This document shows, piece after piece, positions 49,773 to 60,104 of a DNA stretch of 64,000 nucleotides (positions are counted from its first letter, which is position 1; the number at the start of each line of letters is the position of its first letter). The notes beneath the pieces were generated by a model. The model was not told the DNA's origin. It searched no databases and saw only the letters and a list, made by a program, of their open reading frames with translations. The position numbers and the translations under genes were made by a program. Origin of the DNA: Leishmania infantum JPCM5 (lineage: Eukaryota; Euglenozoa; Kinetoplastea; Trypanosomatida; Trypanosomatidae); assembly GCF_000002875.2 (NCBI RefSeq), contig NC_009397.2:2501-66500 (forward strand), given 5' to 3'.

Positions 49773-50969
49773 CTACTTCACCTCCTGCACCGCGCAGGCA
49801 TAGTTACTGGGAGGTGGGGTCTCCGAGCCAGCGTCACCGTAGATGGCGCTGCACCTGCCCAACAGTGCGCGGGCGAGCTTTGTGTGGCCGAGCTCTGCTG
49901 CCAGAACGCCTTTGAGCCCCAGCGTGCGGGCACACAGTGGATCTGTGGGGCCAACGTACCTCCGTCGCGTGGCTGCCACTGTATCTAGCAGCTTCAGCGC
50001 CTCGACGGATCGACCCTCCAGCAGTCGGTACACCTGCGCCACGTGTTCCATTGTCAAAGCCAGCTTCAGCTCCTCAGTACCGTCACCGCACTCGCCGCCG
50101 CCGCCTCCACGAAGCGTGCGTTGAGCAGCGTTCTTGTCGCTGCGGCGGCGCAGCGCGTGAAGATGCACGCGAATCGCCATGGAGCGCTGCCACGCTTGCA
50201 GCGCAGCGATGTAGTCGGCCGCCTCGTAGTGGCAGACGCCGATGGTGTGCAGGACGTCGGCGAGAAGACCACGGGGCGGCCCGAGCGTGTGCGCGAGCCG
50301 GTCCTGTGCGTCCAGCAGCAGCGCCATCGCGCTCGCAAGCAGCGTCTCTGGCGTACCTGAAGTAGCTGCAGTAGAGGATGGAGGTATCAACGAATGTGTC
50401 AGACGTGCATCAGCGCCGCACAGGTCAGCCGGTGGCGCGACCCACAGTTCACCGTCGCCGCGACGGGCTGGCGAGGATGGGGTGCGCCGAAGCTGTTCAA
50501 GGCGAAGCACAGCACGGTTGTACGCGACACCAGCCAGTCCCTCGTCCAGCTCACTACAGCACGCGCACTCCACTTCTGCAGATGTGCCAGCAGATGAAAG
50601 CCTCGTGTGCGTGCTGGTCAGGCGCTCCCTCCAGTACCCGTCGCACGTCACAAGCAGTCTCTCCGCCTCGGCGTAGTCGTGCACAGCCATGTAGATGCTC
50701 GATAGGAGCAGGAGGGTGTTGCCGAAGAGTCGGTGGCGCTGACGCTGTTGAGCTTGTGAGCCTTCGCAGCCGACCGAGACGCTATCAGCGGCCTCTTCGT
50801 GATGGACGCCTCCATGGCGATGGTTGGTGTGGTCGCTGATGTCGCTGTGCGGACTATGTGACAGTGAAAGGAGAGCCTCTTCCGCCGCGCCGCGTGCGTG
50901 GTGAAGGTCACCGAGGCGGTAGAGCCGCGTGGCGTCGGCGTAGAGCGCTGTCGCTAGGGAAAGACTCAT
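49773..50969 (-). CDS. TPR-like helical repeat protein, 398 aa
   Basis: The ATG at 50969 (MSLSLATALY) is chosen because the first AGs after the upstream pyrimidine tract come just before it; in-frame ATGs at 51020 and 51038 would add 17-23 residues. Helix pairs with TPR spacing are seen at about 5-35 (ADATRLYRLGDLHHARGAAE), 85-115 (LLLLSSIYMAVHDYAEAERL), 236-268 (VLHTIGVCHYEAADYIAALQ), 303-335 (LTMEHVAQVYRLLEGRSVEA) and 342-372. They are broken by His/Ser/Gly-rich loops (45-75, 285-299). TPR proteins bring partners together; no catalytic motif is present. The upstream frame to 51260 is treated as leader. No specific family is assigned. Confidence 0.78.
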   Translation of the reverse strand: MSLSLATALYADATRLYRLGDLHHARGAAEEALLSLSHSPHSDISDHTNHRHGGVHHEEAADSVSVGCEGSQAQQRQRHRLFGNTLLLLSSIYMAVHDYAEAERLLVTCDGYWRERLTSTHTRLSSAGTSAEVECACCSELDEGLAGVAYNRAVLRLEQLRRTPSSPARRGDGELWVAPPADLCGADARLTHSLIPPSSTAATSGTPETLLASAMALLLDAQDRLAHTLGPPRGLLADVLHTIGVCHYEAADYIAALQAWQRSMAIRVHLHALRRRSDKNAAQRTLRGGGGGECGDGTEELKLALTMEHVAQVYRLLEGRSVEALKLLDTVAATRRRYVGPTDPLCARTLGLKGVLAAELGHTKLARALLGRCSAIYGDAGSETPPPSNYACAVQEVK

Positions 50970-53900
50970 AGTGCGCCTCTCACCGCAAGCCTGCAAGGTC
51001 GATCCTCTAGCCCTCTTCATGACCGGGAGTGCACACATCAGCGATGACAGCGAAGCAAGGGATGGGGCAGGGAGAAGAGGAAAGGCAAAATTAAGATGCG
51101 GCCCGGAAGATGATGGCGGTGGAGAGAATGTGAAAGAGAGAAGGTGCTTGCTTTTTCTCATGCGCGTATCGGCGCCGTCCTCTGCTACCGCCTCCTCCCC
51201 CAAGAGCGACGCTGAGGTGCACGCGTACAAGCACGCAGTGGGCACCCCTCTACAACGCAAGAGAGCGAGAGCGGCTGCGAGTGGGCATGGGGTCCGCCCT
51301 TTCAGTGCAAGTGGCTGTGAAGGAAGCGGGGTGGTAGAGAGCAGAGAGCCGCCGCGGCCCCTCCCCTGTCAAAGGCGCCGTTGCACCGGCAGCCGACACA
51401 GTGCTCCGGCGGGTATAGAAGACAGGGGTGTTCGCCCCGCTGCATCTCTATCGTGGTGAGTGTGTGTCGGCATGTGCACAGTCAGAGAACCACGCAGGTG
51501 CGCACAGGCGCGCGCTGGAGACGAAGCGGAATCGTAGAAGACCAAAAAAAAAAAAGAAAGTCAGAAGAAATGCCGCCCGAGGGCAGCTGAGATCCAAAGT
51601 GGGCAGGGGATGGTGGGGTGAGGGACGACGCGGGCACACACACTCAACGCCGGCAACCGTGGTAGACATCCCACGTCACTACCCTCGCATAAACACAACA
51701 AAGCCGAGGAGAAAGTGCAAGAGAACAAGAGCGCATAGACACCCGCCGGCGCGCACACGCGCGTCATCATCGTCCTACAGAGCGAAGGACAGGCACGCCC
51801 ACACAGAGAGAGATGAAGTGAATCGACCGAAAAAAAAAGACCAGCGAAAAGAGAAACACGAAATGGCGGTGGAGGCCAACGAGAAAAGAGCGGCGGTCCA
51901 GCAAGTGCTTACGTGTGAGACGGAGCGAGAGAAAGCAGCGGGTAGCGGCGGCGTAGGAAAGCTTGTGCAGGTATGCATCCAGTGACACGCAAAAGCCGCT
52001 CACACATCGGCGCATAAGCGCGTGCACGCATGCCTGGCGTGACGTTGACTCCTCTCTCCGCCTCATGTAGGAGTGTTTGGAGAAAACAACAAGAAGCACA
52101 TCCGTCTCAGCTGCCCACCACAGCACTTCGCACACGCACACGAATTCACGGCGTAAGACGAAGTGGGATAAGAAAGAAACCACGACGGAAATTTAGAGAA
52201 GAGATGGGGGGCGCGAGAAGAGCGCATCAGAAATGACTGCGAGGCAGGGCGCGTCAGCGTTCCCGAGAGAGGGAAAGAGATGGAAGTGTCATCGTGCGCA
52301 TGCCTTGACGAGTGTTTTGGGAGGGTGGGACTGTAGAATGAGCTGCACAGCTCATCAGCCACGCGCTCCCGCACACTCGCGCAACACCTCCGTAACATCA
52401 CCCTTTCTCTCCTCTACCTCACCCCCTGCTCGCGCATACACGCGCTGGCCTGGGCGCCGGCGTCCACCTTTCCACGTAGCACACATCATTCTTGCGCCTT
52501 GCGCGCACATCCGCCGGCTCCTCTCTCTTCCTCAGTCTCTCGTGAGCCCGTGGGCCGGCAGAAGACTGGACACGGACGCAAAACGTGACGTGAGGAGGTC
52601 AATACAGCACGACACGAGGGAGCCAGGAAGGAAAGGAGGGAAGCAGTCAAGAGGGACGAAAAGAAAAGGTGGCAGAGAGCTTACAAGACTGCCTCCACTT
52701 GCTGCATATGCATGTCTGTGAGTCTGTGGGGAGAGAGCGAGACAGGAAGAGGGGTAGAGGAGGGCAGACAATGGGGTATCGCGCAAAGAACTTGAGTACG
52801 GCCGAACATGCTCCGACCGGCGACATCAACGCCAACCAATACGAAATAGGATTGCGGATGAAGAAGGAAAGCACACAGAAACTGGAATTGAGAGGAAGAC
52901 AAAAAAAATGAGAGAAGTCAAAGACTGCATCTGAAAAGAGTCGATGTGCATATATTATGTACGGCATATTATGGTGCACATGTGCATGTGTCTATGTGTG
53001 TGCTCCAGTGACAGAGATAGACACGTATACATCGCACACGAAACATACATTGAGAGACACACGCCCAGACGCACATGCACACACACGCCAGCACGGACAG
53101 GACAGAAGAGAGAGGGAGGGGGGACGGAAAGGGTGTACAACAGGGATGAGAGTAATGAGCGAAAAGAAGACAGAGGGAGAGGAGGTGAAGAAATCACTGA
53201 GATGGGAGAGTTGTGGCGCGTGTGTGCGCTTGCGTTCGTGTTCGCGGGTGCGTCTGCATCACGCGCACGCACACACACAAGGATCCGTATGGGCGCACGA
53301 TTGCGGCACAACACAGGTAAAGCTGGAGAATAAGAGAGTCTCACAGAGAGAGAGAGAGAGAGCAGACCGCAACCATATATGCAGGCATGCCTGCACGCAC
53401 ATGCTTCTTGAGCCACCGCCTCGCCCTCGTTGCTGTCCTGACGCCGCCACCGAGGGTTCTGCTTTTCTCGCTGCCGTTTGGCGTACGCCCCCCCCCCATC
53501 ATCATCGTCATCACAGCAGCTGCGGCGGCGGCGGTGGTGGTGGTGGTGGCGGTGGCCGCATCGCACATAGAGAAGAGCACGAGTGAGAAAGATGGGCATG
53601 TGTGTGGGGGTACATGGAATAGAAACACAAAAGCAAGATCGATGCATCCTTCGATGTGGTGAAGGTGGCAGAAGAGAAGAGGGACGGCAGACATGCATGT
53701 GCCTGTCTGAGGGGGGAGGGACCTCGATAGTCGGTGAGAGACCCGAGAGAGCAGGAAAGCACATGATGGCAACGCTCACAGACTTAAAAAGCGGCAACCA
53801 CAACAGAGGAAGAGAAGAGAGCAGCGCACCAACAACAACAAGCGCCACCCGTTCCAACAGAGAAAGAGAGAGGGGGAAGTGCAGTACGCACACACACACA

Positions 53901-56013
53901 CCTACGGAGACAAGAAGGGAAGGAAGACGAAACAAAGCCCCCAAATGGCGGTTAGACCATGAAGAAGAGGGTGAGAATACGCCGAAAAGAGGGGTGGATT
54001 AGGGAGCCGGGCCGCGGCGAGGCGAGGGCGGTGCGTGGGGTGAAGAAGGCCAGTGGTGAAGCCTCACACAATCGCACACCCGTACATGCACACGGAGAGA
54101 AAGAGAGCGGAGCGAAGGATAAGAGAAGGAAGACTCAGAAAATATCAAAGAGCCGCACGAGGAAGAGGAGGTGTTGAAGTTGATACAGCACAGTCCCTAT
54201 GATGTGAGCAACTCTCCGCCACCCCTCTTCCAACCTCCTTCGAGATATTCGACACCGCTTCCGGATCATGAGATATGCACATGCACACGTGCAACACGTG
54301 TGAGCGCACACGAGAGGAGGAAAAGTGCAGCATTATGAAGTTTGAGAGCCAGAAGAAGACAAGTCCGAAAACGAAGACAGCTGCACAGAGGCACATCTAG
54401 CATTCATCACGCGCGCAGGGATGCGCAGCGGTAGTGCGAAGGCAACGACAGGATCCACGACGGGGAGGGAGGATGTACAGCGAGAGAGATGAGAAACAAG
54501 GAAGAAAACTCGAGTCGAAAAAGAAAAACAAAATTTGAAAATGCAATCCGAAAAAACGCACACATACGCACGGGGAGGGGGGGGGGCAGAGCAACGCAAC
54601 GACTGTCGAAGCCCGCAGGGACAAGTGACAACACTATAGAAATCACCTAAGAGAAAGGGTATAAGCCGATGCCTTGTGTGCGTGTGTCGCCGCACTTGTA
54701 CACGCACACATGTATTCCACATCTCACCACACAGATTTTGCTTCGTTTGGCATACAGCAGCAGCAGCCAGCAGGCAATACGCTCTCCTCTGCACTCTTTT
54801 CGATCACCTTGCTTACCTCCCGCATGTCGGCCAACCACCACCACCACCCTGCTTGCCCCCTACTCCGCCCATCCGCCGCACTGGAGTGACGTCCCTTCTT
54901 CGTCTCGTCGCTCCTCCGCCCCACCCTCAGTACGGTGGGTGTACCGCTGTCTAGTGCAGAGCTCTTCATGTGCACCATCGACTTTAAGGGAAGAGATGTG
55001 GAGCGGTGGAAGACACCTGTTCTCGAACATCACACGCAGTGGCACACTCGCACACAGATAGAAACACAGCATGGCGCTAGCGTGTTCTGAAGCGTGAGAC
55101 TGATGCGCGCATGCGCCGCTGCTGTGGCGGCCTTCCTGCGTGCGTGCGTGTGTGCGTGAGCGCTGGAGACACAGAGAGGGGGTGGGGCCAACGAGTTGGG
55201 GAACAGAGGCGAGTAAGCGAGAAAAGAAAAGAATGCGTATACCCAGAGAGGGAGAGAGACGACACGTACGCACACATTTGTGCCACAGAGGAGACCACGA
55301 AGAGACAGCGGCGGTGGCGTGCGATGAGAAAAGAGGCGGCCTGCACAACTAGTCGGATGAAGAAAGCAAATCGTGGAAAGAACAAGAGAAAGAGGACACG
55401 TGTATATGTGTCGGTGTGTACAACATCGAGCACGCAAGATGAGGCAGCATTCTGGGGGAGGGGAGAGGAGCACGCACGCACACCGACACGCATAACGACG
55501 GGAGCGATAAAACCCGATGAAAAACGGACTTACGCGTACACACACCGGAGGCGGCAGTGCGAACGCCGCCAACCACCAAAACAACAGAGATGGAGAGAGG
55601 GCCGAGAAGATCAGCAGACAGAAAGCACGGCGTACACACAGACACAACTGCGGCAGACTGCACTGAGGCTGTGCCTGTAGCTATGTAATCGCATGAGACG
55701 CAAACACAAGCGTTTGAGTTGCATCTGCTGCGCATACACTCAGGCACATAGGCACACGGAGAAAGGAGTGGAGGAGATGGCAGCAGCGCATCACATAGAT
55801 CTACAAGGAAGGCGAGGAGGTCGTCCTGCACCTCCACGACAGCGCGACGGACGAGCACGTGTGCTGAGGTGCGCACAGTGGCTCGCTGCCCCATTTTCTG
55901 TCGCCCATCGACCGGCCACCTGCCGACTTGCCACACTACTTCTCTCTCCCTATCCTGGCCCATCCCCGTCTCCTCGTCGCCGATTCCGCCGCACGTGACC
56001 TCAGCCACAGATG
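50970..56013. other. 5 kb spacer, the largest in the window
   Basis: No supported gene. Content is GA-rich on the plus strand with A-rich patches, CA/GT runs, two short inverted repeats (52338-52355 and the 16-base palindrome 53380-53395) and a G10 tract near 54577. Frames up to 329 codons (52955-53944 on the minus strand) are Ser/Leu/Cys/His/Arg-rich readings of pyrimidine tracts without motifs. It should contain the 3' UTR of the 248-aa gene and the leader of the TPR-like gene. A non-coding RNA or a very divergent short gene cannot be excluded. Confidence 0.5.
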
Positions 56014-56760
56014 TTACTCGGGGAGGTAGCCCATCGCGCTCAGAGTCTCTATGTACTCGTTGTGTGGCACGACCCACACGGCGAACCCGCCCTCGGCCGA
56101 AAAGTTGGTGCAGGACCCGGGCAGCTTCCCCTTCCGCACCTGCATCGTAATCTGCTGATACCCGGCCAAGCCTTCTGGGGTGGAGGTCTCGTAGTAGTGG
56201 ACGACGTCGAGCCCGGGGCCATGCTGCCGCTGCTGCACCGACTCTCCGCTGGGCTTATCAAGCATGTCCTCCACGTTCGAGTAGGAACCATACGGCGATG
56301 AGCTAGTGGTCTTGCTCGTCCCACCGGCCGCAACGCCGCTGCGGCGTGACTGCTTGCGCAGGCTCGCAAAGTCGACGTTGCCGTAGCTGAGCACCTTCCT
56401 TTCCGGCTCTACGGCGCGCTCCCGCAGCTCCACGCAGCTCGCCTGCCACGGGCATTGGTGCAGGAGCTCGTTGTTGAGGATACGCTCGCTGCCGCCATGG
56501 CCAAGCGGCGTAGGCGGCAGACTCGTCGCCTCCCTCGAGCGTGTGACGGCCTCGTAGAAACGCTTGAACTCCTTCAGCTGTGCCTTGCTGGGGGTGGAGA
56601 CAGGATGCCTCAGCGCCGAAAGTGGCGCGGGCTTCGTGCGAGGACGCGCCGTGTAGTAGGCGCCGCTGCTGTTTTGACGCTTGGAGACGTAGCCTTTGTA
56701 CATCGCAGACGCCACAGCTGCGCCGACGTCGGAGCGCCGCACCAGTGTTAGCGTCCGCAT
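56014..56760 (-). CDS. Hypothetical protein, 248 aa
   Basis: Starts at the ATG at 56760 (MRTLTLVRRSDVGAAVASAM). The N-terminus is basic and lacks acidic residues apart from Asp11, so mitochondrial import is possible. Residues 56-80 are helical (SKAQLKEFKRFYEAVTRSRE). The middle is Ser/Gly-rich, and the C-terminal 80 residues look folded (DVVHYYETSTPEGLAGYQQI, FAVWVVPHNEYIETLSAMGY). A CxxxxxC pair (CPWQASC, about 103-109) is present without other zinc ligands. No family is recognised. Composition and strand agree with a real gene. Confidence 0.77.
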   Translation of the reverse strand: MRTLTLVRRSDVGAAVASAMYKGYVSKRQNSSGAYYTARPRTKPAPLSALRHPVSTPSKAQLKEFKRFYEAVTRSREATSLPPTPLGHGGSERILNNELLHQCPWQASCVELRERAVEPERKVLSYGNVDFASLRKQSRRSGVAAGGTSKTTSSSPYGSYSNVEDMLDKPSGESVQQRQHGPGLDVVHYYETSTPEGLAGYQQITMQVRKGKLPGSCTNFSAEGGFAVWVVPHNEYIETLSAMGYLPE

Positions 56761-59700
56761 GACTGCGTGTGTGGATACGCGATGGCAGATGTCTGTGTGA
56801 GTAACCTGTGTTAGATGCTTGCTTGGGCGAGCGGGGAGTGTGTGCGGGGTGCGTTGCTTCGATGTGAAAAGTCACGTGAGGCAGAGGTAAAGAGAATCGA
56901 CGCACTCGCTTGCCAATACATGCATGTCGTAATCCAATGTGTGTGTGTGTGTGGGGGGGGGGGCGGTAGTGAAGGCGCAAGCGCGTATCATCACGGCCAC
57001 AGAAGTACGATAGAGAGAGGTAGAGCAAGGAGAGGAGTGAGGATAGAATGAGGCATACAAACAGAGAGCGGCAGCAGGGAGCTCGAAAGAGGCACCAGCT
57101 CATCATCGCCAACTCAGCTCGTACACGCGGGTGCGTATTTGATAGAGAGGAAACGAAAAGTGAAGCACAACGACAGCAACAATCGATGTTAGCATGGGTG
57201 CGGGGCAGACACAGGCACATGCACGCATAAGTACCTACGCACACGCAGAAAGGGAAGAAAAGGAACCGGGGCATAGGCGCGCTCCTTTCGTTGTGTGTCT
57301 TGTGTGTGTGCGTGTTGTGCTCAGTGCGCCGCTAGTTGCGCTCATCGGCAGCATTCACAAATTATCCTCGCGCACACGCACGCCCACAGAGCACAACAAC
57401 AAAACCACCCACAGACACACGCTCATGCACACACGCAGGCACACACGCGCGACGCCCCTCACAAGCATGTTGCAGTTCCCCACGAGGCGAGAAAAGACGC
57501 CTTCAAGACAAGAATCGGAGGAAGGGGGCAGGGGAACAGATGTGAAGGAAAAAGAGCAGCTCCGCACACCAAACACACACACACACACCGAATGCGTGGA
57601 GGGAGGGCAGAAGTCGCAGAAGATGCGTGTGAGTGCCAGCACGAATACCATTTTGCTGTTTTGCATGCACTTAAAGACCACCCCCGACGACCCGCACGAC
57701 AGGCGTCACCGCTTCCGCCCTCGAACGCAGGACCCTGGACGCGGCCCGCGCGGATCAAGGCATGACAGTGCAGCTAGGTCCCTGTCTCACCGAGCGCGCA
57801 GCACGTATCCGAGGAAGGGCAAGTAGATCCTCGCTAGACGCATGACCTGATTCGGCGGCAGGACGCTTCGTTGTAGAAGACCAGGGTTCAGCCGTAGTGC
57901 AACAGGAGGTAGATGAGCTGTGGTTGTTGTGTATGCGCCTGTGGGTTGACTTGTTCGTGGGTGAAACGGACACGCTGATAAAACAGAAAACAAACGAAAA
58001 AAAAAGCGTACCTTTCGTGGCCGTGAGAGGAGACGAAGGGGGTAGAAGAGGGCGCGAGGAGGAGGATGGGGTTTCGGAGCCCTCCCTCGCCGCTGCCAAA
58101 GCGCAGGCGGCGCACGCACGCACACGCCCACACGCGCACACGCTCAGGCGCACACATAAAACGGTCCCTCTGTGGGTACTAACGTCAGCAAAAAGCACTT
58201 GGGAGAGAGAAAAGGGGGGAGAAGGGGGAGATCGAAGGCATGGGCAGAGGTAAAAACACCGAAATATAAAAGGAACGAAGACGTACTCGCGTACGCTTGG
58301 CACAGAGGTCGGCGAACCGCGGAAGGGCGAGGACGGTGTGTCAGGCGCGCCGAAAGACGAAGAAGAAAGGCAAAAAAAGACAGAAATCACTCGTCGAAAT
58401 CCAATAAAGCGTACACACACGCACGCACGCATGCGCATGGTCAGTGCAGCATTCACCTCACGTACAGCCTCTACTCCCCCTCCCTCCCTCCTGATCGTTC
58501 TTCTCTTTTCCCCGTTTTGACGCCCTTCTGCCATGGTCTCCTCGCCCCCTCCTCTACGATGCTCTCACCCATCCCCCTCTGCCGCCCCATGTTCCCGTCC
58601 GCAACACGGAAAGCGCACAGCCAGCACACACACACGCGCGTAAATTTTGGGGAAGGATGCGGCGAGAAAACGAGGAAGGGGAAATAGTAGGGGGAGGGGA
58701 AATCGGAGAAAAGGGCACACACACGTGCATGTGTATGTATGTATGTGTGCGTGCGTATGTAGGAGAGCGGAAATGGCTGATGCAGGTATGGAATCAAGAG
58801 GGACGGAGCCACGCAGAGACACATGCACCGACATGCACGCAAGCCGACAATGGCGATGACGCTCATGAGGAGGAATAATGGCCGACACCGGAGAAAGGGT
58901 CGGAAAGTGATGCATGGAAGAGGGAAGAGGGGGCGCACACATACACAACACATATAAAGCACACGTGTACACGTACAGGAAGGCAAACCAAAATGCAGCA
59001 AGGAGAGAGGGGAGGGGGTGGGGGTGGGGAGAAAAACGCACAACAAAAACACAGAAAATGCGGACGGAAAACGAGCAAGCACCAAGAACAAAAATAGAAA
59101 AAAGCGAGAGAAGTACGCAAAAGGCAGAAGAGGACTTCACGCTTCAACATGTCCGTTTTTATCTTCCATTCAACGTAAGTTGAACTCCACTCAAGCCCAG
59201 GCCTGCCACAGGCCCCACATCGCGTGGTGCGAAGCAGCCGTACACACGCGTTGCAGCAATGCGCCGACCCAGTCATCTGAGCACGGCCTCTGACTCGAGC
59301 TCCGCCCACCCACTTCCCACGCCGCCACCCGGTGCATCCCCTTCGGGGTGGCGCAGGCTCCTCTGCCAGTGGGCAGTGAAAATCGGGGGTGGGTGGGATT
59401 CGTTCGAGTTACGCGGACACGTTGCCCATCATATGGATGGCACAAGCGTGTTCACTGTCGCAGGTCGCTCCGACGCATCACCATCCACGACCTCGCCGCC
59501 GCCATGAGTCGCAATGAATCCCTCTGACTTCCCCACGTCCTAGGCACTTGGCGCCGTCACCGCCAGGAAGTCCTTTGGCATTGGCAAGGATCAGGGGCTG
59601 CGTGGCTTCCTCCCCGAGAGAGAGAGTGTGTGTGTGGGGAGGGGGGAGGGGGGGGGGTGCACTGGACCCTTGTTGATACCACGCACGGAGAGGTGATTCC

Positions 59701-60104
59701 CTCCCCCCACCCCACAGCATCATCGGGTGAACGGAGAACAGGAACAAAACGAAAAGGAAAAAAATAGAATGGGCGAACAAAGGGTGCCGCACCCGCGTGT
59801 GCCCACGCGCGTGCGTTCGAGCACCTGTGCGCGTGTATGTGTGCGGTGTGCACGTCGAAGCAAAAACAGGAAGAGGACGAAAAAGGAAAACGGGAGAGAC
59901 AAGGCAAAAACACAAAGGAAGCGGCGGGGCGGCGGAGGGTCGACAGAGATTGCGGAAGACGCACCGTGGGCGGGAAAGAAAATAGAAAAAAAAAAACAAA
60001 ATTTAGGCGAGACTCGGCACCAACAGCCCCGGAGACAGCAACGGCACAGCGAAGAGAGCAGCGGCGGTCACGAGCGCCCGGCACACGCGGGTGGGGGCCC
60101 TCTA
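56761..60104. other. Spacer with the second SIDER2 copy
   Basis: About 3.3 kb between the lipase-like gene and the 248-aa gene. It includes the SIDER2-like element at 59201-59730, GT/poly-G tracts near 56938-56963 and pyrimidine-rich minus-strand stretches. Frames of 200-260 codons near 57755-59140 are low complexity and rejected. Confidence 0.55.
59201..59730 (-). mobile_element. SIDER2-like degenerate retroposon, copy 2
   Basis: 530 bases almost identical to 24835-25352. Both ends align: GCCTGCCACAGGCC on one side, and TACCACGCACGGAGAGG followed by a short variable stretch and CATCATCGGGTGA on the other. Differences outside the GT and G tracts are three substitutions by eye. It lies 375 bases downstream of the lipase-like gene's stop codon, in the same orientation as transcription, so it is very probably in that gene's 3' UTR, where SIDER2 elements are reported to lower mRNA stability. 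Confidence 0.82.

Noticed and set aside
53380..53395. 16-base palindrome TGCAGGCATGCCTGCA in the 5 kb spacer
   Set aside because: Short, near GA and CA repeats, and without an obvious partner or position; not strong enough to list as a functional site.
52955..53944. Minus-strand frame of 329 codons in the 5 kb spacer
   Set aside because: Composition is Leu/Ser/Cys/His/Arg from CT- and CA-rich repeats; no domain, and a similar pattern is seen in all spacers.
57755..58534. Minus-strand frame of 259 codons between the 248-aa gene and SIDER2
   Set aside because: Low-complexity Ser/Phe/Val/Cys sequence from a CT-rich tract, without motif or good start context.
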